A DNA stretch of 64,000 bases from Trichoplax sp. H2 (lineage: Eukaryota > Placozoa > Uniplacotomia > Trichoplacea). The stretch spans positions 434,001 through 498,000 of the forward strand of contig NOWV01000022.1 in assembly GCA_003344405.1 (NCBI GenBank), read 5' to 3'. Of this stretch, positions 39,253-52,387 are shown piece by piece. A model generated the notes under the pieces. The model saw nothing but the letters and a program-made list of their open reading frames with translations, was not told the DNA's origin and did not search any database. Position 1 is the first letter of the stretch. Each line of letters starts with the position of its first letter. Position numbers and translations under genes: made by a program.

Positions 39253-41130
39253 CTATAATTTTGTATTGTAATAGCTTTTACGATTTAATCGCATGCCTTC
39301 GATAGCTAATTTTAGTAAACGGCGTTGTTGATGAGGTTTAATACCATGTTCTGCTAGCGAGCCATCGATTTCTTCCAATGTATAGTTATGATTTTTGGGC
39401 ATTGGTTGATAGACATTGAATCTACGAGGAATTTAAAATAGCTTAATCAATGATGTTATGAAAGTTAAAATGTAGATAGTGAGTGATTCATTGTTATACA
39501 TATATGTTATTCTTACATTCATGATTAAAATAAATGGAAACAGAATCGGTTGAAAGGACTAGCCTATGAAAAAATGCTTGAGACGGTAATGTGAATCTGT
39601 GTCGTCCAATAATAATTCATAACTATAAGCTTGTCATCTTCAATACAGCTGTGAATCGCCCTTTAAACTTTTTTATTTACTGTAACTATATCAAATAATC
39701 CAATTTGAAGATATCTTGACAAGCAATATATCTTATGAATTTTTTTTCATTTTATTTTCATCGACGACACAAATATGATCATTGCCCTAATCGATTGATG
39801 ATCACGAAGGCATATTTTTATAATGGTGCAATTGGAATAAATGATTACTGTCCTGCTACATAGTACAAGGGATCAAAGTAAGATGGAAAATAAGTATTGT
39901 CTCTTCAAGGTCAAAATAGTATAGCGTACAATTGTACTATGGTGTAGTGTATAAAATTTTTCAGTTTTTGACCATCAACTTGGAGTAATTCAATGGGGAA
40001 AGATATTATACGGCGGAATAGGTGATATGTTGTAATAAGTGTAATGTTGCTATACTAAGATTTCACTTTTACCGGATAACAATATCTTCACTTCAATTTT
40101 TGTTGTTACTGTCGGTAATCAACATGGTAAGTACTGTATTATAGGTAAATAGCGAGGGATAATGTGGTCATGTATTTACTAACGGTCAAGAGGAAAGATG
40201 GCATTCAACTTACCTTCTATCATGTTTTGGTAGTATGCCCATTTTATCGGCTAACATACCCACATAGACATCATCCAATACTTTAATAATACGAGTGCTT
40301 TTAACCTTGGATAGCATGCCTTCTAGGACATCACTTGTTAAGACGTAAGCATATCCAGAACAAAATTGAGGAAATATATTCTTACTGTATTCACGCCTTG
40401 ATATTGCGTACTTGCTACGACGATCACGTATAGCATAGCGACTTTCTTCTTCAATATGAGCACGACAGATCCACATTTTAGTCGGGAAATAACGTTCCAA
40501 TTGTAAGACTAATTCGAATAACCGTGGCGCATTAATAAAGACGTCATCATCTCCTTTAAAATAAAATTTAGGTCGACAAAAATAATATGCCCAACGCATG
40601 CCCAAGACAGTTTTATCGGTCAACGATTTTAAATTGTCTTGAAAATCACCAAAGACTAAATCACCATGTTCTTCACCTTCTTCAATCACTTTCTTATCCA
40701 CGGCTTCTTTACCCGATTTACCAACTACAAAAACGGTCCTCCATGCAACCGGATGCTTGGTACGACGTGCGTAATCAGAGCCATTTCCCCATGAAGTTCT
40801 AATAGCCATTCTACGATCATGATGATTAGGCTTGGAATTAATAACTAATATTAAAAAAGCAGGCGCTTCACAGATTTTAGCGTTGGGTTTCTTAGCATCG
40901 TATTGATAGATTGAAATATCTTCGGTTAGATTGATTATAACGTTGCTATCATTATTGGATGAATGACTTAAAGCTAATGATCTCATGACGGAGAAATTGG
41001 ATACGAGCATATTGGTGGTATCGTTGGGTTCACTAGTTCGAACAATGCGCCGTGTAGCAATAAAAATTCCAGTAAAGCATATAAAATTCAGTAGTAATAA
41101 GAGTTGAATATTGCATCGGGCATAAATCAT
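39253..41130 (-). CDS. Beta-1,3-galactosyltransferase-like glycosyltransferase (GT31)
   Basis: Predicted Golgi type II membrane enzyme transferring galactose or N-acetylglucosamine from a UDP-sugar in beta-1,3 linkage to a glycan; the exact donor and acceptor are not deducible. Coding exons 41130-40214 and 39421-39253 join at AG|A in phase 2 to give 361 residues. The N-terminus is short and cytosolic, followed by a signal anchor at about 8-25 (LLLLLNFICFTGIFIA) and a stem with N-glycosylation sites. The catalytic domain carries GT31 motifs: DRRMAIRTSWG (about 105-115), FQDNLKSLTDKTVLGMRW (about 163-180), the DxD-type site YFKGDDDVFIN (190-200), FCSGYAYVLTSDVL (257-269) and LDDVYVGMLADKMGI (285-299), the counterpart of the family EDVYVG motif. 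Exon 2 supplies only the C-terminal 55 residues. Confidence 0.93.
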
Positions 41131-41814
41131 CTTTCACCGAATCCCTTTTCACTGTGTATCCGTCGATGGTGTCGAGGAGAGGAAAAAAAAGAGAAGGAGA
41201 AAAAAAAGATCAATTTCATTGACTGGTCATGTGGTAATCGCTATCCCATGCCTACACAAACTACACTGTATGTCCTATACTTTATCCTATGCTGCAGTAG
41301 TTATCGACAGTTCTGTATTCTTTCATGCTCCAACTTACCGTTGCAATGGTTGTTAATCCAAATATCCAACGGTGTTACTCAAGGAAAAGTCAATTTTCCA
41401 ATTTGTACTGGAGATCCAAATTGAAGAAAAGCAATATTAAAAGAGAAGAGAATCGATTGGCCAACGTTAGGATGTTGAGCTGTACACTTTTCCCTTGTGT
41501 CCTTCTATAGCCTGTCGATCATGGAGTGAAAGTGATGGTTGGTGTAGTGGTCTAAAATGGAAACGATCTTTGCCCTTCCAGTCAACACCAGGATGACCGA
41601 AAGTAATATCGACTTGGAAAGATCAAACTCGTCGGTCAAATCAATTGCAAATGAGATTCACCTTTGAAATCTTTAGTTCAAGGATGACTTTAACTGTAGT
41701 AAAAAGTTGCAGAAATGCATTGGCCATCAATAGTTCATCAATTATGACTAAAGATGTTCAACCAAGAAGTCATTGGGCCAACTTCTCCATCAAGATGATG
41801 TCGCTAACAAGAAG

Positions 41815-43290
41815 ACTACAGTAGTGTACTGTACAGCATCGTACTGTACACTGTAGTCTACAATGAGAGGTCTGGTCAGTACAGTACATTGTACTGTATA
41901 CTAGAGTACTGTACACTGGAAAGGACTTTCACTTCAATTACTCTACTACTATATGTACAGTAGTGTATAATAAATTACACAGGCATGTTTATGAGAGCTT
42001 CTTCTTTCCACACATAACAATTTGGATGAATTTCGTTCTTAAAATGTCGCAAAACATGAGTGTTAATTTCTCTGAAACGAAAAGGATCACGCTGTACTGT
42101 ATGCTAAAATGCCAGATGATTATACCTACTGTAAGAGAGATATGATCAAGTCAATCCATTACAGTGGCTGCGCGAAATCAAGGGTTCATAAACCTGACGG
42201 TCAAACCCATACAGGTACATTCGAGAGATATTTTACCTCTATGGTCAAACTATTTAGCAAGTTATGTCAGGGAACTACTGCCTACAAAAGAAAGAAAGGG
42301 AAGAGGCGAAGTCAAGCGATCGTTGACTATACTCATCATGTGCAGGCGGATTGATTTTTTGCATCATTTCAACGATATCACATCTTTGTCATCGCCTGCT
42401 AAGTGAGTAATGTACAGTAGGATAGACGCTTTCATGGGTACCCCCTACAGTAGAGTATAGTAGAATGACCGGGAAATGATCATGATAGGCCTCCGCCTTA
42501 CGGTATAGTCGATCTCACTGACGGCCGCTTTGCGTTCCCTTTTTCCTTTTACTACAGTGCGGCACAGTATGGTGTATTGATTTTGTTTTCAGGTTAGCAA
42601 AATCCTTCTCGAGGTGCTAGAAACAATCTATACAACCGAAGACCCATCCATTTCTCGCCAATTCCATATACTGTAGAATAATATTCAAGATGACTATTAA
42701 TTAATATAGTCTATTTAATTTGCTGTATGAAGAAGATTGTGAAAGCAAAAATCAAGACACTACACTGTGGTCCAGGTCGTGTTCAGAGCACAACACACCA
42801 CGAGTAGCATATTTGGGCGTTGTCTAGAGTACAAAGTGCTCAAGGGTTGACTAATGTTTTCCTAAATACAGTACAGTACAGTATTCCAGTCTAGCACAGT
42901 ACATGTATGACTAGACAGTACTGTCTACTCTAGATATTGTACTGCAGATTTGCAGTCCTGTCTACAGTACTGTGCAGTACTGTAGACTAGAAAGTAAAGA
43001 CTGTACAGTAAAAGTCTCTCCTGCTACAGTGTACAGTACGTGCAGTACTGTCAATTCGTTCAACTGTAGTACTGTACACTGTACAGTATTCTTCGCAGGT
43101 GACGCTTCGCACTCTCTACTCAGTAGTGTCATACTGTAGGTGACGCTTCCGTAGGTGACGCTTCGCACTCTCTACTCAGTAGTGTCGTAGGTGACGCTTC
43201 CGTAGCTGACGCTTCGCACTCTCTACTGTACTGTACAGTACTGTGTACAGTGTACAGTGTACAGTGTACTGTACTGTACTGTACTAGCAG
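41815..43290. repeat. Palindromic ACAGTACTGT microsatellite clusters
   Basis: Many self-complementary runs of TACAGTACTGTAC, GTACAGTGTACAGT and CTGTACTGTACTGT occur. They are densest at about 41815-41935, 42868-43080 and 43205-43285. The same words recur in short bursts elsewhere in the right half of the window. Confidence 0.85.
43097..43225. repeat. Minisatellite based on GTAGGTGACGCTTCGCACTC
   Basis: The phrase (A/T)(G/A)GTGACGCTTCGCACTC followed by TCTACTCAGTAGTGTC occurs in full twice, at about 43097 and 43156. A third copy near 43204 ends in the GTAC repeat instead of CAGTAGTGTC. Truncated GTAGGTGACGCTTC copies lie between them. It is unusually GC-rich for this window. Confidence 0.85.
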
Positions 43291-43586
43291 CAAGTCCATA
43301 CTGTCGGCATAGACAGTGTGCCAGAAGAAATAATCTACTGGTCAACTAAAGCAAAAAAGGCAACCAACATTGGGTCCATTTTTTCTTTCTTCAACATCTA
43401 TCTCTACAATTTACAGCTGGTCGTCTAAGAAACTCAAGCAGTTTACCTGCTAACCTATTCAATTTCGATTGGCACTTTGTCAATCTATACCTTATCGTGG
43501 TTATTTCAACTCAGTTGATTTGATATTTTACCAATTGTATCCCATTGAATTCAATATTAACAAGAAACAAGCGAGTGTGTCTATTC

Positions 43587-46500
43587 ATGGCCGATGATAC
43601 ATTCACGGTAGTGTTAGAAGGCGGCAGCCCATGGGGAATCCGTGTACATGGCGGAAAAGATTTTGGATCTCCTATTGTAGTACAAAAGGTAAGAGTTAAC
43701 TTAAAAAGAGGAAGAAATGAAGATAATTTAGCTAGGATACAACGATATTGATTGACTACGGTCAAGTAGTTAATATAGCGCCATACAGTACAACAGCGAC
43801 TACACTGTATACAGTGTACAGTAATGTGGACAGAAGCCCTTTGATAAACGATGTTGCCACGGTAATGGGCTAAAGGCCCATTGGACTGTACTACAGAGGG
43901 TTATCCCCTTTCTGCTGACATCGTCAACAAAATTCAATATTGCAGTCTATAGGAGAAAGTTAAAATGTAGACAACCGATTAAATCGACATGCTAGACTGG
44001 CTATCATACCGTACAGGGATCCACACTTTCCTTCTTTGATTGATCGATCGATGTAGTCCAAGCTGTTGCATAGTTAGACAACAATGTTTTGTATTGTTTA
44101 TGCGTCGTTAAGATCGATATGAAAAATAATCTCGGCTTCAAAATTGAAAATGTTCTATATGACAGTGATGTCTTCATTTATCAGATAGTCCAGCACTACA
44201 GCAATAGCTTGCAGGTAATATACAACTGAATCCTAAAGTAACTTCCGTTCTAGTCATTATAATTATTTATGTTCTAGTTGCTAAATGCTATAAAAATAAA
44301 TAAACACTAAGTTAATATAACGCTTACGCATGCAAATAACGTTATTAATCATGAATTTTACATCAGTCACAACTGAAAGCCGTAGCAAGAGTCCACTTTT
44401 AGTAATAACGTCTACAATAATATCCTTCTGAACTACACTCTACTATAACGACCTAGAATAGTTAATTATAATACTAAATACGATGCTGTGTTATGTTGAA
44501 AGTCATTTCGTAATCAGTTTACATAAAGTTACTCCAGGTTGAATTGTACTATCTGTTAGTCATAACTTGTAACCAATAATCTTATTGATGGATAACTATC
44601 CTTACTGTCTATGAGGATTAATGAATGCAATCATTAGAGTGCTGATGGCCTTCTAGTATGCAGAATTATAAAACCTGGACACTCCACCTACTTTAAAAAG
44701 TAAAGCACCCGCATTATCCAGTTGATCATGCGATTCAAAAATGACGTTGGATAAGTTTACGGATTAAGTTGGAGTAGCAATGACTACAAATAGTAGTGAA
44801 AAAGTCGCAACTAAAGTATACTCCAATGCATATGGCATACTCACAGTTCGTTGTGCTTACATGAGCTGCAATCTATACGTATCCTTGCTAGAAATCGTTA
44901 GCAATGCATGTCTGCAATAACATGTAGGACAAGTACGGTATGCAAAGTCCATCTCCTTGAAACAGTTACAAATGATATTATTTGGGCTCATATAGCATAT
45001 GTTTTATATCCTCAAAAACAAAAAATTCAACCGTAGCTTTTAAAGAAGCATATTTATAGTACCATTACATATTAAATTCGATTGCAGTCAACTATCGAGA
45101 TCGGTTTATTTGCCTCTGTTGTGATCAATTATTTTGCAATGTTACCCATAGAAAAGTGTTACTTCACAAAATGGTACAGGTCTACAACATTATGTTGCTA
45201 CTCTTTATAAATATTTTATTCTTCCTATCCTTTTAGATCATCCCTGGTGGTAAGGCATCTAAATGTGTTCAATTAAAAGGCGGTGAATACGTCATAGCTA
45301 TTAATGACAATCCATGTGGACCTTTGCGACATGTCGAAGTTCAGTCACTAATAAAGAATAGCGGCACATTAAAAATGGTGCTAACCAGGTAAGCGAGTAG
45401 TAAAGTATAGATCGCATATAATGTGGCGGTCACTATGCTATTTATTTTCAAAGTATTTTTACCAGTATTTCACTTCTGAGTGCATCCAACGTGATCATAA
45501 ATCTTCCATCTTCCTTTTAGACATATTAATTATTGACTTATCGATATGCGCTAGTTATAAGTAGTAGTAGCTCTCATCAACAAATGCAAATCAGTTATCC
45601 ACTGAACTTCTCACAATTTTTCTTTAATCGAGTCGCCAGTTTTTATTTCTTGTATATGTATGTACACTATTTTGCCGGGATGATATCTAATTTTTCATCT
45701 GTAAGTAATATCTCGATTTTATATGTGTAGCAATATAAAAATTCTTTATTTTATTAACGATGAACCCGTCACTACATAGACATCATAATAGAACCTATGA
45801 TGTAATTGGTAACCTAAGTTTTGGCATTTGCTATTAATTATACAAATTATTTTGATAAATTTCAAACAAACTACTATTCCTTTAAGACAACACTAACCGT
45901 ACTTTATGGTAACTACACAATACGTAATATATATTTATTCAAGTATTGTTTTTTGGATGGAGGAAATAATTCGATTCTGTAGCATGCTTTATTTGCTAGC
46001 GCAAAGTAGTAGCGATAGTACTTATTACAGGGCATTATCATCGTTCACCTTTTATGTACTGTATGTGTAGTTAATGTACAGCCAAATTATTACTTCGTTG
46101 TTTTATATTGTAAGTATTATCTACTTTATTCCACATATATTAATACGATAGCATTACAATAATTTCAATAGCAGATTTGCTGTAGGTAGTTGCATAGCTG
46201 CTCCTTTACTTATCATCAGTCTACGTGGTCTTTTGCAAAAAGCTTAATTTTTTGAAATTAATTGCATTTTTTCTTTAATTATCCGGAGTCGATAACACAA
46301 TCAACATATTACGTAACATCAGACAGGATAGTTGCAGTAATGTAATTAAATTAACCAATTCAATGAGTTATTAACAATAATTTATTGTATCATGTCTTTA
46401 ATTTGTATATAGTTCCAAACTCACTGCCTCTAAAGCTAACAGTAGTGCTGCTGCTTCTACTGCTAAACGTCCATCGAAAGATTTAACTACATCAAAACCG

Positions 46501-48671
46501 CCAGGAATAAAAGACGCCACTATTAAAGCCTATTCCAAGATGCAATCCAAATCCCCTAAAAATGGTACTATTACTCCCTATAACCTTCTATTATTGTCAA
46601 AACGACATCAATTCATGTCACTGATTTTGCTCTTTCTAATGGCTGTGTAGCTGGAACTGCTTCATCTATTAAGGATAAAAAATCATTGAAAGATACCGCT
46701 GCCGAAAAATCTCCCACTAAATCATCAACTAAATCTACGAAAGATGATGAAAATAGTAAAAGTAAAAGTTTTGTCTATTTCATTTTTTATTAAAACTTAT
46801 TTAATAGACTAGGCTAAAAGCTGTTAACCTTCTAAATCATCATTAGTATAATATGATACAGTTTATTTGAGGCAATAGCAAATGATTAAGTATGAAAGAG
46901 ATTTCACGTTATTTCATATTCTTGATAAATGATTTTGTTTAATTTATGACTGATAATTGTTACTTCTAGAGTCAACTAAAATAAAACCATCTGAAATCGT
47001 AGCAAGTGCTAAATCATCTACTGCAGATCAAAAGAAAGGTTGTTCTTAAATGAATGTTCCTATTCCAAATTATTTGGATCTATTTTGTATCTTTACAAAT
47101 ATCTCTGACGCCAATTGTATTTGTTAATGTAGAATCTACGCCTTCTCTAACCACCACAAAGGCCCCAGCTGCAGCAACTGCTACAAGAACGACTGTTACT
47201 ACAAAAACACCTGCTACTACAAAAACGACTGTTACTACAAAAACGCCTGCTACTACAAAAACAACTGTTACTACAAAAACGACTGTTACTACAAAAACGC
47301 CTGCTACAAAAACGCCTGTTACGAAAACGCCTACTACAACCACGAATAAGGCCTTTATCAAGCCAACGCCCAAAACTACCAGTGATAACAGTTTCGTACA
47401 AATATACTATTTGTCCATAACATGCATAAATTAATGAAATATTCCCTTATTATTTGATGGCTAATTATAATCTTTTAACTTCTGTTATATATGCAATAGA
47501 ATCTACGAATACTACCAGCTCAACGACAGCTTCCAGTAAGATTACTATTAGTAAACCTACTTCGAAACCAATTAGTACGAGCAAGAAAAACGATAGTGAT
47601 AAAGCTTCAGCTAGTGCGGCTTCTAAAAACAACGAAAAGAAGCCTGAACCCCCAAAGAGTACGATAAAAAGTGAACAACCGAAGGCTAGTAACAGCCCCA
47701 AGCCCGATGGTAAAAAGACGACTAAAATTACAATCTCTGCTAGGTCGAATCCTGATGCAAAGATCTGCAATGGGTGTAAAGAAGTTATCAGGTTCGCTTT
47801 TTCATTCTGTCGCTATTTCAAGATACTAGAACAATAAGACTTGCTTGATGCATATAACTTTGTGAAAAGTACTATTAACCTATTTGGGTTTATTTCTAGT
47901 AGCATTTTCTAATTTTATTTACCATAAATCTTGTTATGTAGTGGTCCACATTTAATGGCTATGAATAAGCCTTGGCATCCAGAACATTTTCTGTGTCGTG
48001 AATGTGGAAAGTCTTTGAGGGGTATAGAATTTATCGAAAACGACGGTTTTCCGTACTGTGTAGAAGACTACTATAATCTATTTGGAAACAAATGTGCTGG
48101 CTGTGGCGAACCAATTAAGGAGGTTGGTAATAGTATCAAAATTTTAATCTTAATAATTTTAATTGATACTTTATAAAATAGTCCTTAACTGTACAAGACT
48201 TCGGTAAATTGGTGGATACTTGTACACAATTTCTTGAAAGACTTTTAACTGATGATATTCACTGTATATAGAACTATATTAATGCAATTGGTAAAACTTG
48301 GCATGCAGAACACTTTGTTTGCTGTCTGTGTGATAAACAGTTGGGAAATATTCCGTTTCATGTCGATAATGGTAAACCTTACTGTGAATTTCATTATGAA
48401 GAGTTATTTGCAACTAGATGTCATAAATGTGATGAAGCTGTAAAAGCTGGAGAGCAGTGGATTGAAGCCCTGGGTCATAATTGGCACAAAAGATGCTTTC
48501 GATGTGTGGTAAGTAAGAGAGGCAGTATAATTAGTAACACAAATCGTTACATCATTTCAATTTATCATTACGGTGTTATAGGAGTGCCAAATTGAACTCC
48601 ATGGAAAGAGCTTTTATTCGCGAGAAGACCATCCATACTGCAGTGAGCATAGGCATCTTATTTCAACCTAA
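43587..48671 (+). CDS. Enigma/Zasp-type PDZ plus triple-LIM protein
   Basis: Predicted cytoskeletal adaptor: a PDZ domain that in this family binds alpha-actinin, and three LIM domains that dock kinases or junction proteins. Ten coding exons: 43587-43688, 45237-45388, 46413-46564, 46651-46761, 46970-47038, 47133-47390, 47500-47791, 47942-48122, 48272-48508, 48582-48671. Phases agree and give 547 residues. The PDZ is at about 4-84 (SPWGIRVHGGKDF, IIPGGKASK, the atypical GGEYVIAIND). A Ser/Thr/Lys-rich disordered linker spans about 85-368 over five exons, including a Thr-Thr-Lys repeat. LIM1 is at about 369-425 (CNGC, HPEHFLC, CGKS), LIM2 at 429-486 (CAGC, HAEHFVCCLC) and LIM3 at 489-544 (CHKC, HKRCFRC, CSEH), with zinc ligands intact. 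The start is the ATG at 43587. Linker donors at 46761 and 47390 are the phase-consistent choice but use weak sites. Confidence 0.92.
44113..44214 (+). other. Candidate cassette exon with GLGF-like motif inside PDZ-LIM intron 1
   Basis: A 102-bp open segment is bounded by AAG before 44113 and CAG|GTAATA after 44214. It is phase 0 at both ends, compatible with exons 1 and 2 of the PDZ-LIM gene. It reads IDMKNNLGFKIENVLY followed by DSDVFIYQIVQ, which resembles the carboxylate-binding loop and strands 2-3 of a PDZ domain. It is exactly as long as the coding part of exon 1 (34 codons). It might be an alternative PDZ half, an insertion cassette or a decayed exon. The acceptor tract is only moderately pyrimidine-rich. 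Confidence 0.3.
47190..47345 (+). repeat. In-frame Thr/Lys-coding minisatellite in PDZ-LIM linker exon 6
   Basis: Units of the form ACTGTTACTACAAAAACG and CCTGCTACTACAAAAAC alternate, coding repeats of TTVTTK and TPATTK. Lengths are multiples of three, so copy-number changes keep the frame. Confidence 0.85.
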
Positions 48672-50038
48672 GCTTCTGCTTATATGTTAGATAGTTTGAA
48701 TTAGTAGCATGATTAAAAAGCTATCCGGTATTATACAAAATTTAACGTGAGACTATTTAATAACTTTACAATTTGTTGCATAAGTTATAGTCGTAAATTT
48801 TTTCTTAAAAATTTTCTTTCTCCTCTTTAATCGTCTATATTTTTCCGCAATCACTACATTTTTGTCATAAATAATTTCGATTGTATTAATTGAAGGTAGT
48901 GCTTATACTAACTTGTTGAATTTGTATGAATGTATGACTAATGTGGTGATCGCTCACACTCATATGGTGTACTGTTTGTAGAATCTGATATTGTAGGGAT
49001 ATATTATCTTACGTGCACTCGGACAAATCGGATTAATGTCATCTTTGATGATGCGTTTAATAGGACTAATCACTTTAGTAAATGAGTACTTAACTACTTA
49101 TTAATCAGATAATACATTACTATGATTGTTGGCAATATATTGATTCGCATGTTATTAAAGAATATCGTATGAAATCATCCCATTATAACAGTAATTTAAT
49201 TGCGAATTTTTATGATATCCTTTACAGTATCGGTAGAATTTTTTTATTAAAATATAATAAACTTGTGAGGTTAATCAATCTAATATAATTATTTAAAGAT
49301 ATTTGTTACACTTTACTTTTATGTTTTCATTTTAAAAATAAAAATTATAGGCTATTTTTAGATAGGTGAATTTGTATTAATGTCTCGACAAGTCTTGCAG
49401 TTTATCCAAAAAATCACAGTAAAATTCATCTATACGTACAGGTGATATTAGTAAAATTTCAGATCTATTAACGGTGATGTTGGATGTTTGAGATAAATAG
49501 TGAATACCCGTATACCTAAATTTTTATACTCTCGGTTCAGGCAAAGTAATCATCAATTAAATTAAACTACAATAACGACTTTTTATAACGGATGATATTT
49601 TCGAAATCTTCAAATAGTAAGAATTGTTATTGATTAATTGATAAATATCAATGTAGTTCTCTTACATCAGATTTTCAATAATGGTAAAAATAGGTTACGA
49701 AAGTATTTATGTATCTTAAGTAACAGAAAACAAGGATCGAACCAGGATCTGGGGTTATGTAAAGAAAAATATATTCTGCCCAAAATTGCATTTATAGACC
49801 TGAATGTCGGTTTTAGTCTGGAAAAATTTGATCTTTCTGCTAGAAGCAATCTATTGTTACTGTATATTTTGAGCTGTAATTGAACAACTTGCAAAAATTT
49901 TAATTGTAATATTGTATCCAGCTTTTCTTGATATTAAAAATATCATTTCATCTTCCTAATTACTTGAATCATATTGGTTTGAGTATCCTTTACACGAGTA
50001 AAACATGATTAAATTTCAGTCATGAGGAATGAAAATCA
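48672..50038. other. Convergent intergenic region; no gene seen
   Basis: The 3' flank shared by the PDZ-LIM gene (+) and SLC46-like transporter A (-). It contains several AATAAA-like A-rich words that may serve polyadenylation. Overlapping frames of 75-81 codons near 49640-49890 on both strands have no family support. Confidence 0.6.
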
Positions 50039-52387
50039 TTAAACTGTAGTTTCAGATACGACAGAATTATGATCATTAGATAAGATGCCATCATCGATGG
50101 GTGATAAGGTATCTTTGACAACCGAAAATGTTTCCATTTCTTTCTTTTGTCTTTTTTCTTTTCTTTTGTCGCAACATGTAAGAAATCTATATACACATAT
50201 TAAAAATTATGAAGGCAATATATGTAAATAATTACAAGCTAGAGAAGAATAATTAGAACTTTCACAAATTCTTATCCTCTCACTAGAAGTGATTCAAACG
50301 TGTATTGTAAACCAGATTATGCAGATATTCGATTGATACATTTTCTTAGCTGATTACAGAGTTAAGGTAACAAATGTAAATTATATAAATACAAAATTAC
50401 TATTGAACTTACATTAAGAATACTTTTGGAGGTAATAAAATTAAGTTTGCTGCTGCGAATGCTATCATAGCACTTCGTGTGTTAGCATGTAGGATCATGA
50501 ATCTTTGAGCCATATACTCGCTAATTACCTTGCCAAATATATAAAGAATGGCAATCCAACAAAACACCATACCTTTTAATAAACAAGCAATATATTTTTA
50601 AAAGAGATAAAATACAGTCAATCTTGATTGAAATGTTTCTTACAATCAGAGTATTGTTGCTAGCTAATATTTGATTAAAATATTATATCAAATTGAATTC
50701 CTAATAAGGGAATACTTGTAATAAGATTTTAGTTGTCTAAAACGTACCATATTCATTTCTCTTGATGGTTTTGCTAATCATATTCAACATACAAGGCACA
50801 GCTATTCCCCCTAACGCACCGCCTACTATACCTAATTAATAATACATAGGAAATGATGGAATAAAATCCTTTATTAATATATATTAATGCTTTATTTTGT
50901 GAATAAGATTTACAGTTAAAACTATACTGTATATAATCAAAGTAGAGCTAGTTGTATATGATAAATTAAGTTACTGAAGGATATAATACAGAAACAAACT
51001 TTTTCCTTTCATATTCTTTAATTTATTACTGAATAAGCTATTTAAATGTACGAGACTCGTAGATATCAATGGTTATCCTTTTCAGTAGTGGCTAAATTTT
51101 ACTACCGGACTACGTTCTCCCTGAATAGATCATAAAGACTCGTACTGATAAGTACCATATATCAAATGACATATAAGATATCGATGCTACTGTAATCTAT
51201 TCGTTGCCATGTATCCTCATTTTTTTTTAAATTAGTCTGCTTTATACTACTATGAAATTATAGAAGATCATACTTCCAAACAGCAACCAAAGCTGTGGCG
51301 TACCCAAGGCAATCATTCCCAATGGCGCAATTACACATGTTAGCCCTATATTGGCTAGAATGCTATCTCTTAGATACTTTCGAAGGAAGAGCCAACCGAG
51401 AATACCACCGGCGGCAATTCCAAGTAAACGAATACTTTCAAAGATGTAAGCATTCGCTGATGTCCAACAATATGGATACAAGACAAGATAGGTATTGACC
51501 AAATCGGTCAATATAGCGTAAGAAAATACAGTGAAAACTAATGCTACCAATAACAAGCGAAATCGTAATTTATGTTTTCTTTTCCTTACTAAAGTAAAGC
51601 ATGTCACGCCAAAGCTAATTAATATGTCCAATAGCAGATTTTTTTTTACTACATTATGATCATTTCTTGAACAATTATATTTGAGATGTATAAATATAAA
51701 TGCAAAGATCAAACTGATTATATATATACTAATACAGATAATTAATATGACAATTAAATTATAATGGGAAAGCCCTCGAAAAATCATCTGTAAAGAAATA
51801 GCATAACCTATATACATGCAAACTGTTAAGGTTGCCCACTGTAAGCCTTGATATTTTTGTGGGCAACCTTCACCTACGATGGCAAATAAACTAAAGATGA
51901 ACGTTGGTAAGCCACCTGTTAAGCCTAATACTAATGATCCATATATCAGTAAATTGGGATTGTAACGGCCGTATACAGTTAAGAATGCCATGATGGCTTG
52001 ACAAAGTAAACCGAATATAGATATAAGTGCATAAATAGAACGTTTGCCATAACGATCCGACCAACTTGCTAACAAGATGGAACTAATAGCCGTGGATATA
52101 CAGGTTACCAAGTTAATAGTACTAATGGACACAATAGACGGTCTAGTCATGCTAATTGTAGCCAATCGATACGTTTGTGATGAGTTAAAATAGATGCATG
52201 AACTATTCGATAAATAATAGTTTGCAATCGGCTCAATATGTCTTCGTCCTTGTTGGTTGACAATAAGATTGATTTCAATAGCATACTGAACCATATAATT
52301 CGTTAATACAATGATAGTTAACAAAAAATGACTTGGCGATAATGCCTTATGAATAGCTTTACTAACTTGAAATTTGGCGACTGTCAT
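50039..52387 (-). CDS. SLC46-like major facilitator transporter A
   Basis: Predicted 12-helix MFS transporter resembling SLC46 (PCFT/TSCOT/SLC46A3), which carries folate-like or other organic solutes in coupling to protons. The substrate here is unknown. Coding exons, 5' to 3': 52387-51274, 50831-50748, 50572-50413, 50186-50039 (phases 1,1,2), giving 501 residues. The first helix is followed by an extracellular loop with NSS/NSSQ glycosylation sites (about 60-72). The loop 2-3 motif LLASWSDRYGKRS is at about 105-117, then IYGSLVLGLTGGLPTFIFSL. The 84-bp second exon has the same length and phases as in transporter B. The C-terminal tail is basic then acidic (CCDKRKEKRQKKEME...). The start ATG follows a CATTAGAAA context, and an additional 5' exon cannot be excluded. 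Confidence 0.82.

Larger units (their letters stand above)
41131..43586. other. Intergenic region rich in GTAC/ACAGT simple repeats; no gene seen
   Basis: This is the divergent region between the galactosyltransferase (-) and the PDZ-LIM gene (+), so it probably holds both promoters. Several 60-106 codon frames exist on + but lack family resemblance or splice context. The right half is dominated by simple and minisatellite repeats, annotated separately. Confidence 0.6.

Noticed and set aside
41104-41424. 106-codon plus-strand frame overlapping the start of the galactosyltransferase
   Set aside because: It runs antisense through the gene's 5' end and 5' flank, its composition is driven by an A/G-rich stretch, and no family is recognised.
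47080-47770. Long antisense frames opposite PDZ-LIM exons 6 and 7 (Val-rich, Ser/Arg/Cys-rich and Leu-rich)
   Set aside because: They are shadows of the Thr/Lys and Ser/Lys repeats on the coding strand.
49735-49765. GGTTCGATCC on the minus strand, resembling a tRNA B box
   Set aside because: The flanking bases do not form a T-arm stem and no acceptor or anticodon arms are found.
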